Assembly (NCBI RefSeq): GCF_025917005.1
Contig: NZ_CP078091.1
Location: forward strand, 3,100,001 to 3,164,000
Length of the DNA: 64,000 nt
Source of the DNA: Porphyrobacter sp. ULC335
GTDB lineage: Bacteria > Pseudomonadota > Alphaproteobacteria > Sphingomonadales > Sphingomonadaceae
Reading direction: 5' to 3'
Shown here: positions 26,490 through 36,600 of the stretch, piece by piece
Position numbering within the stretch: the stretch's first letter is position 1
Layout: every line of letters starts with the position of its first letter
Position numbers and translations under genes: made by a program
Notes under the pieces: generated by a model
Seen by the model: the letters and a program-made list of their open reading frames with translations, nothing else
Database searches by the model: none
What the model was told of the DNA's origin: nothing

Positions 26490-27515
26490 ATGTTGCAGCC
26501 TTGGAATTGGCAGGTGGAGCGCCGCGTGCCGGAATGTGCGGGAGACCCTGCCGCGGCGCTGGCCGCGGCTGCCAGCGCCGGTGAACCGCTTGTGTTCCGC
26601 AAGCTGCTGCGTGACTGGCCACTGGTCGCTGCAGGGCGTTCCGGGCCCAAGCAGGCGTTCGATTACCTGTCGCAGTTCGATTCCGGCGCAGGGACCAAGA
26701 CCATGCTTGGTGGGCCAGGCCTTGGCGGGCGGTTCTTCTATGCCGATGATATGCTGGGGTACAATTTCGCCGTCGACACGGTGGGTTTTGCGAAGGTATT
26801 CGAACAGATCCTCGCGCTGGCCGACCATACGGATCCGCCCGCGATCTATGCCGGGTCCAATCCCGTCGACACCTTTCTTCCCGGCTTTGCCGCCGCCAAT
26901 CCGCTGCCGCTGTCAATCCCGCAGGCGAACGCCCGGGTGTGGATCGGCAATGCCAGCCATGTCGCCCCGCATTTCGACATCTCCGAGAATATTGCCGTTG
27001 CCGCACTGGGGCGGCGGCGGGTGACGCTTTTTCCGCCAGCGCAGACTCCAAACCTCTACGTCGGCCCGCTCGACGTGACGATCGCCGGACAGCCGGTCAG
27101 CATGGTAGATATCCGCAGGCCCGACCTTGCGCGTTATCCGCGCTATGCCGAGGCCATGCAGCACGCCATTCAGACCGAGCTTGAACCGGGTGACGCGATC
27201 TACATGCCGACCCTGTGGTGGCATTGCATCGAAGCGCTCGATCCCGCCAATATCCTGGTCAATTACTGGTACAATGCGCCGGTCAACTCGTCACCATTTG
27301 CAGCGCTTGTCCATGCGATGCTGGCGGTGCGCGATCTGCCGGAGACAGAGAAGACAGCCTGGCGGCACTGGTTCGACCATTTCGTGTTCGATCCGCAGGC
27401 CGCCGACGCGGCAAGCCATCTGCCGCCCCACGCGCGCGGAGTTGGCGGGGCGCCGGGTCCGGCCAGAGCGCAGGGCATTCGCGCCTTTGTGATGCGGGCC
27501 CTCGGGGTGCGCTAG
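26490..27515 (+). CDS. Cupin/JmjC-like Fe(II) oxygenase-type protein
   Basis: 341 residues of the cupin_8/JmjC class. The putative metal site is HFD in SHVAPHFDISENIAVAA (near 148-164), followed by the distal His in MPTLWWHCIEAL, with GRRRVTLFPP between them as in FIH-like hydroxylases. Proteins like this occur beside TonB receptors and tryptophan-halogenase-like proteins in sphingomonad and xanthomonad sugar loci; their reaction is not known. ATG 7-10 bases after GGAGGAGA. Its stop is shared through a CTAG palindrome with the convergent halogenase gene. Confidence 0.75.
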   Translation: MLQPWNWQVERRVPECAGDPAAALAAAASAGEPLVFRKLLRDWPLVAAGRSGPKQAFDYLSQFDSGAGTKTMLGGPGLGGRFFYADDMLGYNFAVDTVGFAKVFEQILALADHTDPPAIYAGSNPVDTFLPGFAAANPLPLSIPQANARVWIGNASHVAPHFDISENIAVAALGRRRVTLFPPAQTPNLYVGPLDVTIAGQPVSMVDIRRPDLARYPRYAEAMQHAIQTELEPGDAIYMPTLWWHCIEALDPANILVNYWYNAPVNSSPFAALVHAMLAVRDLPETEKTAWRHWFDHFVFDPQAADAASHLPPHARGVGGAPGPARAQGIRAFVMRALGVR

Positions 27516-29008
27516 CCCCGGGTTTGTGCGGCGATGAAGTCAGCCTGCATCGGTAGCCCCGTGACCGCTTTGGCAACGGCATTGCGCAGCATGGCCATGA
27601 TCTCTTCAAGCTCGGGTTGCGGCACGAGATCGGCCATCGGCGAGTGTCCCCCGGGCGCAATCCCCTGCCCCAGCATCACCGCCAGCCAGCTTGCCTCGGC
27701 AAACAGGTCATCGCCCGCATGCGCGATCCGGCCGGTTTCCCGGAACAGCGCAATCCGCTCGCGGATCAGGCCGCCCGGCGGATCGATGGCGCGGCGTTCC
27801 TGCCAGAACGGCTCTTCGCGCCGGTTGGCCCAGTAGTGGAAGACCAGGAAATCGCGGATGCCTTCGTAATCTCTGACCGATAGCCGGTTGAACTCGGCCG
27901 CTGCCCCCGGCGCGGGAAGGCTGCGCGGCATCAGATTGAGCACCCGGCTGATCGCCAGCTGGATGAGGTGAATGCTGGTGGACTCGAGCGGCTCGAGAAA
28001 TCCGCCGGCCAGACCAAGGCCAATGACATTGCCGGCCCAGAATTGCTCCCGGTGTCCGGCGACAAAGCGCAGCGGGCGGGGATCGGCAAGTGGCGTGCCG
28101 TCGACCGCGCACAGCAGCGTTGCCGCGGCCTCGTCGTCGGAAACATGCGCACTTGAATAGACATAGCCGTTGCCGGTGCGGTGTTGCAGCGGAATGCGCC
28201 ACGTCCAGCCCGCGCCTTGCGCGGTCGCGCGGGTGTAGAGTCGGGGCTCCTCATGGCGCTCTGTCGGCACGGCCAGCGCCCGGTCGCAAGGCAGCCACGC
28301 CGACCAGTCGCGATAGCCCACCCCCATCGCCTCCCCCAGCAACAGGCTGCGGAACCCGCTGCAATCGAGGAACAGGTCGGCCGTGAGCCGTCTGCCATCG
28401 TCGAGAGTCACCGCCGTCATCAGCCCGCTTTCGCCATCGCGGTGGCACGTGACGATCCGGCCCTCGTGCCGCGTCACACCGCGCGCTTCGGCCACGCGGC
28501 GCAACAGGCGTGCGTACAACGATGCGTCGAAGTGGAAGGCGCTGAACAGCTTGGAAAGGGGAGAATTGGCGGGCGGCTGGGGGTTGATCTTGGCATAGCG
28601 TCCGGTAGCCGCGGCGACCGAATTGGCGTTGAATTCGTGCAGGCCCGCCAGATTTCCGCCGGATCTGATCCAGTAGTGCCAGAAATCGACCCCATTGATC
28701 GGCACGCCAAAGGCGCCGAACGGGTGGAGATAGCTGTGCCCATGATGCAGCCAGTCGGTAAACTCGATCCCGAGTTTGTAGGTCGCCTGCGTTTCGCGCA
28801 GCATATCGGCGTCGCTGATCCCGAGCATCGCGTTGAACAGGTTTATCTGCGGGATGGTAGCCTCACCGACGCCGACGATCCCGATGTCATCGGATTCGAC
28901 CAGCTCCACCGCCATGTTCGGCATCGCGGTGCCAAAGGCCGCCGCAGCCATCCACCCTGCCGTGCCGCCGCCAACGATCAGCACCTTGCGGAGCGGCTGC
29001 CCGTTCAT
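27512..29008 (-). CDS. Tryptophan-halogenase-family flavoprotein 1
   Basis: 498 residues, FAD-dependent halogenase family (PF04820-type). Present are the FAD motif VGGGTAGWMAAAA, GVGEATIPQI, a YKLGIEFTDW segment with the equivalent of the catalytic Lys, the halogenase-typical WTWRIP, and PLESTSIHLI carrying the probable catalytic Glu. The key residues are therefore retained. In mannan and other TonB-receptor loci these proteins have no proven halogenating role. It is last of four tandem paralogues and overlaps the previous gene in ATGA. Confidence 0.85.
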   Translation of the reverse strand: MNGQPLRKVLIVGGGTAGWMAAAAFGTAMPNMAVELVESDDIGIVGVGEATIPQINLFNAMLGISDADMLRETQATYKLGIEFTDWLHHGHSYLHPFGAFGVPINGVDFWHYWIRSGGNLAGLHEFNANSVAAATGRYAKINPQPPANSPLSKLFSAFHFDASLYARLLRRVAEARGVTRHEGRIVTCHRDGESGLMTAVTLDDGRRLTADLFLDCSGFRSLLLGEAMGVGYRDWSAWLPCDRALAVPTERHEEPRLYTRATAQGAGWTWRIPLQHRTGNGYVYSSAHVSDDEAAATLLCAVDGTPLADPRPLRFVAGHREQFWAGNVIGLGLAGGFLEPLESTSIHLIQLAISRVLNLMPRSLPAPGAAAEFNRLSVRDYEGIRDFLVFHYWANRREEPFWQERRAIDPPGGLIRERIALFRETGRIAHAGDDLFAEASWLAVMLGQGIAPGGHSPMADLVPQPELEEIMAMLRNAVAKAVTGLPMQADFIAAQTRG

Positions 29009-30531
29009 GCGTGCGCCTCCATCGCCGGAGCCAGGCAGAACCGTGCAATATACTCCGCATGCGAAGGCATGCGCTGTGCCTGTTCGGCATAGTTCCCCGA
29101 CAGCGTCCGGAGCGCTGCCAGCACACGCTCGTCATCCAGCGCATCGGCCACGGCATCATAGCCGTCTGGAATGATGTTCTGGCCCAGCATCACCGCGACC
29201 CAGCTGGGGATGTCGAACAGGTCATGGTCATAACGCAGGATGCGGCCCTTTTCGCGGAACAGATCGATCTTGCGGGCAAGGCTGTCAGGGATCGCCATGT
29301 CGCGCACCATGCGCCAGAACGGCGTGTCGTCCCGCGCCGTCGCCTTGTAGTGGAGCACGATGAAATCGCGGATATAGGCGAACTGTTCGCGCATCATCCG
29401 GTTGTATTCGTCCCGCTCGACCGCGCTGCAACGCTTGTCGGGGAACAGCCAGAACAGCTTGGAAATGCCGGTCTGGATCAGGTGGATCGAGGTGGATTCA
29501 AGCGGCTCTATGAAGCCGCCCGAGAGGCCCAGCGCGATCACGTTTTTCTCCCACAACCGGTCGCGGACCCCGGCAGTGAAGGCGATCTTGCGCGGCTCGG
29601 CGAGGGCTGCGCCGTCCAAGTGTGACAGCAGCGTCCGGCAGGCCTCGTCTTCGTCCATGAAGGCCGAGCAATAGACATGGCCGTTGCCGGTGCGGTGTTG
29701 CAGCGGAATGCGCCATTGCCAGCCGGCGCCGTGTGCGGTCGACCGCGTGTAGGGCAGCAGCGGCGCGGTGCGCTCGCTGGGAACGGCGAAGGCGGTGTCG
29801 CAGGGCAACCATTCCGACCAGTCGTGATAGGGCACACCCAGCGCCTGACCGAGCAGCAGGCTGCGAAAGCCCGAGCAGTCGATGAACAGGTCCCCGGCGA
29901 TCTGGCGCCCGTCCTCCAGGACCACCGCGGTCACAAAGCCGGTCTTGGCATCCTGCTCGGCCCCGGCAATCTTTCCTTCGTGGCGCACCACCCCGCCCGC
30001 TTCGGCATAATCGCGCAGGAACCGCGCATAGAGCCCGGCGTCGAAATGATAGGCATATCCCAACTGTGACAGCGGCGAGCGCGGATCGCTGGACGATGGC
30101 GCGAACTTTCCGGCCGCCGCCGCCACGCAGCCCATGGAAAAATCGGTGATCGGGCCAAGCTTCGCCCGCTCGCGGAATTTGCCCCAGATCTGGTGGAAGG
30201 CGACCCCGTCGAAATCGCGACCGATCGAACCGAAGGGGTGCATATAGCTCTCGCCCAAGCCACCCCAGTTCACGAACTCGATCCCGAGCTTGAACGTCGC
30301 CTGCGTGGCGCGGACGAAGTCCTGCTCGTCGATCCCAAGCTTGGCATTGAAACTGAGGATCGGGGGAATGGTCGCCTCGCCGACCCCGACCGTCCCGATC
30401 TCTTCGGATTCGACCAGTACGATCTTGCGGCGGCCATCGTCGAGAAACCGGCTTGCCGCCGCAGCTGCCATCCAGCCGGCAGTGCCGCCCCCGACGATCA
30501 CCAGCGTTTCGATGGGAGAATGGGCGTTCAT
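29005..30531 (-). CDS. Tryptophan-halogenase-family flavoprotein 2
   Basis: 508 residues. It has VGGGTAGWMAAAAASRF, GVGEATIPPI, FKLGIEFVNW with the conserved Lys, WQWRIP and PLESTSIHLI, so all landmarks of a functional flavin-dependent halogenase are kept. It is highly similar in layout to flavoprotein 1, as expected for tandem duplication. Both ends overlap neighbours by ATGA, giving translational coupling along the whole four-gene block. The start ATG at 30531 is used rather than an upstream in-frame extension that would read into the preceding gene. Confidence 0.85.
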   Translation of the reverse strand: MNAHSPIETLVIVGGGTAGWMAAAAASRFLDDGRRKIVLVESEEIGTVGVGEATIPPILSFNAKLGIDEQDFVRATQATFKLGIEFVNWGGLGESYMHPFGSIGRDFDGVAFHQIWGKFRERAKLGPITDFSMGCVAAAAGKFAPSSSDPRSPLSQLGYAYHFDAGLYARFLRDYAEAGGVVRHEGKIAGAEQDAKTGFVTAVVLEDGRQIAGDLFIDCSGFRSLLLGQALGVPYHDWSEWLPCDTAFAVPSERTAPLLPYTRSTAHGAGWQWRIPLQHRTGNGHVYCSAFMDEDEACRTLLSHLDGAALAEPRKIAFTAGVRDRLWEKNVIALGLSGGFIEPLESTSIHLIQTGISKLFWLFPDKRCSAVERDEYNRMMREQFAYIRDFIVLHYKATARDDTPFWRMVRDMAIPDSLARKIDLFREKGRILRYDHDLFDIPSWVAVMLGQNIIPDGYDAVADALDDERVLAALRTLSGNYAEQAQRMPSHAEYIARFCLAPAMEAHA

Positions 30532-31970
30532 TGCAGTCCCCTGAGATAGGATGCCAGCCATTCGGCATAGGGCGGCGCGATGCGGACTGCCGACTGCGCC
30601 CGGGCCTGCTGCGCATCGGCAAGCGCGATCCGCTGTTCCTCAGACAGAGCAAGCGATCTGGGCGTCGGCGCTGGCTGTTGCCCGATCGATGCCATTGCGA
30701 AAATCCATGCCTCGCGCGGCATGAAATCTTCCTCGAAGAATGGCAGCCTTCCCCGCCGGGCGAATTCGCCAAGGGTCCGTTGCAGGCTTTCGGGACGTTC
30801 GAGGCTGGCGGCATGGGCCCAGAAGGGACCTGATGGCCGTTGCGGCGCACAATAATGCAGCGCCACATAATCGCGCGCTCGGTCAGCCATGGCTGCGGCA
30901 CGCCGGTTGAATTCCGCTATCTCGAGCGGATCGGAGTCGCACCCCGGCAAAAGCTCCAGCAGCAGCGCGATCTGGGAATGGGCCAGTGCCTGATTGAGCC
31001 AGTGCAGCGGTTCTAGTCTGACGGCAGCATCGCCGATGCATACCACATTGGCTTGCCAGATACGGGTGCGTTGCCCCGGTCTGATGGTCACGATCTGCGC
31101 CGGATCAAAGCCCGCCGCCCTCGCCCATGCTTCGGGCGATCCTGCCGCCGAATGCGCGGCGAAGACGACGTGGGTGCCATCGCGCCCATGGACCTCGGAC
31201 CGCCAGCCGAATTCTGTCGCCGTGACGCGATCGAGCGGGGTCAGGCAAGGGGGCCGCGGCGCAGCCGGCAGCAACAGGCGATCGCAGGGCAGGATGCGGG
31301 ACCAGTCGACCTCGGCCCCGGCGGCGCACGCACCGGGGAGGGCGCGCGCGACCAGCGCCGCCGGTCCTGAACAGTCGACAAACAGGTCGGCCGCGAGGAT
31401 TTCGCCGTCGGCAAGCCTGAGGTGCGCGATCCCGCCTTCGGCATCGGGCACGGCGGCGGACAATCCGGCGCGGCGGCTGACGATCCCGATCTGTGCCGCA
31501 AGGGCGGCCAGATGCCTGCGATAGGCCGGCGGGTTGATCCGCAAGGCGTAATCGATGTCGGACAAGGGCGAGGCTGGATCGTCCGAGGGATGGGCGAAGC
31601 GGCCCTCCGCCGCCAGAGCTGCGGCAACTGCCGGGGCCGCGGCACCTTCTGGCGGGGCGGCGCCATAGGGATGCAATGACCGGCTTTGCGGACCCGTCCA
31701 GCCGACCAGTTCCACCGCCACGCGATGGCTTGCCCCGGCCCGCACCACCAGTCCGCCCTCCCCGATCCCGATCCGGCTCAGGAAGCCATTGCTTTGCGGC
31801 GTGGATGTGATGGCATGATCGGCAAGCGCCGCGGGGTCAGCGGGGGTGGAGATGACGATAACCTCGCAGCGCGGCAGAGCGCGCCGCAGGGCGATGGCTG
31901 CCGCAAGGCCGGTCGGGCCATCACCAGCGACGGCCACTGTGCGCAAGGGGGCGCGCGCGTTACGCTGCAT
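30528..31970 (-). CDS. Tryptophan-halogenase-family flavoprotein 3, degenerate active site
   Basis: 480 residues. The FAD motif survives in changed form (VAVAGDGPTGLAAAIAL) and the general length and GEILAADLFVDCSG block match its neighbours. However, GVGEATxP is replaced by GIGEGGLVV, the Lys segment by VAVELVGWTG, WxWRIP by FGWRSEV, and the PLESTS segment by RLEPLHWLNQALAHS. It probably binds flavin but cannot halogenate in the standard way. ATG at 31970 overlaps the 3' end of flavoprotein 4 by 11 bases. The reading frame is intact, so it is a divergent protein, not a dead gene. Confidence 0.8.
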   Translation of the reverse strand: MQRNARAPLRTVAVAGDGPTGLAAAIALRRALPRCEVIVISTPADPAALADHAITSTPQSNGFLSRIGIGEGGLVVRAGASHRVAVELVGWTGPQSRSLHPYGAAPPEGAAAPAVAAALAAEGRFAHPSDDPASPLSDIDYALRINPPAYRRHLAALAAQIGIVSRRAGLSAAVPDAEGGIAHLRLADGEILAADLFVDCSGPAALVARALPGACAAGAEVDWSRILPCDRLLLPAAPRPPCLTPLDRVTATEFGWRSEVHGRDGTHVVFAAHSAAGSPEAWARAAGFDPAQIVTIRPGQRTRIWQANVVCIGDAAVRLEPLHWLNQALAHSQIALLLELLPGCDSDPLEIAEFNRRAAAMADRARDYVALHYCAPQRPSGPFWAHAASLERPESLQRTLGEFARRGRLPFFEEDFMPREAWIFAMASIGQQPAPTPRSLALSEEQRIALADAQQARAQSAVRIAPPYAEWLASYLRGLQ

Positions 31971-33459
31971 CGGCCAGCCGCTGCGCCTCTGCCTGCAGGA
32001 AGGCCCGGTGCCCGGGCATCGCCTGCACCAGCGCGCCGATTTCCTGCTGAAGCCCGTCCAGCGCCCGCACGAGTCCATCGGGTTCGGGCAAGGCGGCGCG
32101 TGTATCCCAGCCTTCGGGCACAATGTTCTGCCCCAGATAGACAGCGATCCAGCTCGGTTCGAAAAACAGCCCTTCGCCGTATTTCTCGATCCGGCCGGTG
32201 CGCTTCCACATCTCCATTTTGCCCGACAGACTGTCGGGTACGGTCATGGTCCGGACGTGGTCCCAGAAGGGCGAATCGCTGCGCGTCGTGGCGTGATAAT
32301 GCAGGATCAGGAAATCGCGGATCCGGTCATACTCCTTGTCCACCATCCGGTTGAACTCGGCCCGGTCGGCGGGATTGATGCCGCCGACCGGGAACAGCTC
32401 GATCAGGCGCATGATTGCCATGTGCGAGAGGTAGATGCTGGTTGATTCCAACGGTTCGAGGAACCCGCTGGCAAGCCCGATGGCCACCACATTGCGCACC
32501 CATGATTGCCGCCGCCGCCCGGCCCGGAAACGCAGCAGCCGCGGATCGGCAAGCGCCGGGCCTTGCACAGTCCGTCGCAGGCTCTCTGCCGCCGTCTCGT
32601 CATCGAGAAACGCGCTCGAATAGACATAACCATTGCCGACCCGGTGCTGCAGCGGGATGCGCCACGCCCATCCCGCCTCCAGCGCGGTGGCGCGGGTGAA
32701 CGGCTCGATCTCGCCCGGCGGCGAAGCGGTCGGCATGGCAATGGCGCGGTCACACGGCAGCCAGTGGGACCAATCCTCCCACGCCTCTTCCAGCGTTTCG
32801 CCCAGCAGCAGGCTGCGAAAGCCCGAGCAATCGATGAACAGATCGGCCGCGAAGCTTTCGCCGCTTTCGAGGGTGACGCTGGCGATGTCGCCCGTTTCCG
32901 GGTCCTGACGGACCTCCACGACCCGCCCCTCCGTCCTCTGCGCACCGTGTGCCTGTGCGAAGTCCCGCATGAACGGACCGAACAGGCTCGCGTCGAACTG
33001 GTAGGCATAGCCATAGCTCGAGGCCAGCGAGAGATCGTCGTCCCGCGGGATCTGGAACCGGCCCGCCCGCGCGGCCTGCACGGCGAGCGAGAAGCGGCCG
33101 ATATCCGGCGGCGAGCCGGTCTTCCGCGATTCCAGCCAGAAGTGATGGAAAGGCACCTGCGCCAGCTCGCGCCCGAAGGTGCCGAACGGGTGGATGTAGC
33201 TGTCCCCGATGCGGCCGAAGTCCCGGAAATCGATGCCAAGTTTGAACGTCGCATGGGTGGCGCGCATGAATGCGGCCTCGTCTATCCCGAGCTGCTGCAC
33301 GAACTGCCGGACATGGGGAAGGGTCGCCTCGCCCACTCCGACGATGCCGATATCCGCAGATTCGATCACGCGAACATCTGCTATTCCGGGGAGCAGCCGA
33401 GCGATGGCCGCGGCGGCGGACCAGCCCGCCGTTCCTCCGCCAATAATGACGATTTTCAT
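31960..33459 (-). CDS. Tryptophan-halogenase-family flavoprotein 4 (first of operon)
   Basis: 499 residues with IGGGTAGWSAAAAIARL, GVGEATLPHV, FKLGIDFRDFG with the conserved Lys, WAWRIP and PLESTSIYLS. It is the promoter-proximal gene of the four-paralogue block, divergent from the SusC-like receptor, and element C lies between them. The ATG at 33459 fits the FAD motif at the N-terminus (MKIVIIGGGTAGW) although its ribosome site is weak; a GTG at 33489 would add 10 residues and has GGAGG too close to it. Confidence 0.85.
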   Translation of the reverse strand: MKIVIIGGGTAGWSAAAAIARLLPGIADVRVIESADIGIVGVGEATLPHVRQFVQQLGIDEAAFMRATHATFKLGIDFRDFGRIGDSYIHPFGTFGRELAQVPFHHFWLESRKTGSPPDIGRFSLAVQAARAGRFQIPRDDDLSLASSYGYAYQFDASLFGPFMRDFAQAHGAQRTEGRVVEVRQDPETGDIASVTLESGESFAADLFIDCSGFRSLLLGETLEEAWEDWSHWLPCDRAIAMPTASPPGEIEPFTRATALEAGWAWRIPLQHRVGNGYVYSSAFLDDETAAESLRRTVQGPALADPRLLRFRAGRRRQSWVRNVVAIGLASGFLEPLESTSIYLSHMAIMRLIELFPVGGINPADRAEFNRMVDKEYDRIRDFLILHYHATTRSDSPFWDHVRTMTVPDSLSGKMEMWKRTGRIEKYGEGLFFEPSWIAVYLGQNIVPEGWDTRAALPEPDGLVRALDGLQQEIGALVQAMPGHRAFLQAEAQRLADAA

Positions 33460-33530
33460 CGGCTTACGGCCCGCCACGATCGCTCCCACCCTCCACGATT
33501 TTCCACCGCGCTTGGCATCGGGTTATCAGG

Positions 33531-33562
33531 CCCGAATAAGAAAACCAAATTTTTTTATCTTG
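33531..33562 (-). promoter_or_regulatory. Locus element C (AT-rich promoter/operator), halogenase/receptor divergent gap
   Basis: On the minus strand: AAGATAAAAAAATTT, GGTTTT, CTTATTCGG. It shares the final nine bases exactly with element A and ends 72 bases before the first halogenase-like gene. It also lies in the promoter region of the rightward SusC-like receptor. Confidence 0.65.
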
Positions 33563-33663
33563 TCATCGCTGCCGCTTTATGATTTTTTGAAGGGAATGGC
33601 CCTGTGAACCAGCAGGGCCACGGGAAACTGCCGATACAGGCAGGGCATGAGGGGAGAAGATCG

Positions 33664-36600
33664 ATGGCCGAACGGCGATCAAGTGATTCGAGCACCACGT
33701 TGGGGAAGCTGGCTTGCGGTGTCTCGCTCGCTGTTCTGGCCTTCGGGTCGCAGGCAGTGCTGGCGCAGGACGCATCCGATGGCACCGGCGAGGACGATCA
33801 GAACGCGTCCGTTGAGGCATCCTCCGAAGACGTGATCATCGTGACCGGCCTGCGGGCGAGCCTTCAGCGCGCTCAGGCTATCAAGCAGAACGCGGACACC
33901 GTTGTCGATGCGCTGACCGCCGAAGATCTGGGCGCACTTCCGGACCGCTCGGTCAACGAGGCGTTGCAGCGCGTCCCCGGCGTGGCGATCACGCGCTTCG
34001 CATCGGCCGAGGATTCACAGCATTTTTCGGTCGAAGGTTCCGGCGTCACGATCCGCGGCCTCAATTTCGTCAAGGGCCTGTTCAACGGGCGCGACACCTT
34101 CTCCGTGAGCGGTGGCCGCGAAATCAGCTACAACGACATCGCGCCCGAACTGGTCGGTTCGATCGAGGTTTTCAAGAACCTCACGGCCGACATGATCGAA
34201 GGCGGGATATCGGGGACGACCAGCATCAACACCCGCCGCCCGTTCGATTCGAGCAAGCAGCTCATCTTCCTCTCGGGTGAGTTGAATTACGGCGATCTGG
34301 TCGAGCGCACGGCGCCCAACGTGACCGGCCTTTACAGCAACCAGTGGGACCTGCCGAGCGGTGCGCGGGTCGGCTTCCTCGCTTCCGTGACCTACTCGAA
34401 GCTTTATTCCCGCGCGGACTCGGCGTTCATCGCCTCGCCGTTCGAACGCTTCAACGGTACGCGCACCTTCAACGTGGGCTCGCCCTTCCAGTCGACCGTG
34501 ACGGATACCTTCAATTGCGGCGGCGGGCTAACCTCGTGTTATGCCCCGACCGGCGGCGGGGTGCGTACGCAGGACTTCGATCGCGAAAGGATCGGGATTG
34601 CTGCCGCACTGCAATTCGCTTCTGCGGACGACCGTCTGCAAGCAACCGCAGCGTTCCTGCGCACCGAGGGGCGCAATAGCTGGACCGAGCAGACGATCGA
34701 GCCGAACGTCTGGTATCCGGACGTCAACGCGACCTTCCCGGCCGCCGGCACCAACTACACCTTTGACCAGAACGGCGTTTTCCTCAACGGCTCCATCAAC
34801 CGGCCCGGCGGCTTCAAGCAAGGCTGGAGCAATGGCAACTACCTTAACGAACTCCCCAACTTCCAGGAGGGTGGGATCTTCACCACCCAGTCGAACCGGG
34901 GCTTCCTGACCGACTACCGGACCGATGACCACAGTCTGGAAGTGAAGTTCCAGGCCACTGACCGGCTGCGCTTCATGTTCGATGCGCAATATGTGAAAGC
35001 GCGGGCGCTGGAGATCGACCAGATCATCGACACGGCCACGTGGTCCAATGTGCAGATCGATAATTCGGGGCGCATTCCCCAGATCAACTTCAGCATCGGC
35101 CGCCTGCCCAATGGCACCACGCCGACCGCCGCAGATTACTTCTCCAATCCCAATAGCCTGTATTTCCGCGATGCCTTTACCGATCGTGATGACAATAACG
35201 GCGAGGAATGGGCGTTCCGCGCGGATGCCGAATATGATCTGAGCGACGAAGGCTTCCTGCGGCGCGTGCGGGTCGGCGGACGCTATGCCGATCGCGATCA
35301 GGTGGTGCGCAACAACAACTACAACAACTGGGGCGCGCCCTCCGAAACATGGACCGGCCCGAACGGAGCACAAACCTACGCCACGATCGACTCTTCGCTG
35401 TACGAAGTGGTCGGCTTCGACAACTTCTTCCGCGGCGCATCCACCCAGCCGCCGGGTGCGGTTTTCCTCAAAGGCAACCTCGCCGAAAACTACGAAGGCA
35501 CGCAGGAGCTTCTGCGGACCATCACCGCCCGCGCTGTCGGCAATTACCAGCCGATCGAGGATCGTGCCTGCGCCACGGTGAACACCTACTTCTGCCCCAA
35601 TGAGGTGTTCCGGAATTCCGAGCGCACGATGGCGGGGTATGTCCGGGTCGATTTCTCGACCGACAAGGGCAACGGGTCCTACTTCGACGGCAATATCGGC
35701 GTGCGTTACGTCGATACGCTGGGCGTGTCCTTCGGCGCTCTGACGGCTCCCCTGCGGGAGACCGTTCTGCCGTCGAACTTCCCGAGCGTGACCGCCTATT
35801 GCTCCGCACCGCGTGGGCCGCAGGACCCGGTCCCGCCGATCTGCCGCCTCTCCGCGACCGAGCAGACCAACGTGCTGGCCTTTGCCAATGGCGCCAGCGA
35901 GCCCTTGGCGGCAAGGAACCAGTTCGGCCACTTCCTGCCCAGTCTGAACGTCCGCTTCCATGCCAATGACAAGCTGCAATTCCGCTTTGCTGCATCGCAG
36001 GCGATCTCGCGGCCGACATTTGACAACCTGCGTGCGTTTATCGGGGTGAATGCCGGGGTGACCCAGGCGGGCGATCTGGTGTTCCAGTCAAACTCCCGGA
36101 ATCCCTATCTCCGCCCCGTTGAGGCAACGCAGTTCGACCTGACCGGCGAATGGTACTTCGACCCGGTCGGTTCGCTCACGGCGGCGCTGTTCTACAAGCG
36201 CCTGAGCAATGTGATCGACAATAATGGTCAGGGGGTCATTTCGGCGACCAACAATGGCCAGACCTACGATGTGGTACTGAACGGGCCTGCCAACACGGAC
36301 TCCAGTTCCAGCATCAAGGGCTTCGAACTCGCCTACCAGCAGACCTATGACTTCCTGCCGGGCGCGCTTTCGGGTCTCGGGATGCAGGCATCCTACACGT
36401 TTATCGATCCCGGCCAGATCCCCACCAGCACGCCTGCCAACGGCACCGGCGATGGGGCACGCCCGCCGGGTGAAGTGAACGCACTCTACGGTCTGCTTCC
36501 GCTGCCGCAGTTGTCCCGGCACAACGTCAACCTGGCAGGTTTCTACGAAAAGAGCGGTTTCTACGCCCGTCTGGCCTATTCCTGGCGCTCGCGGTTCCTG

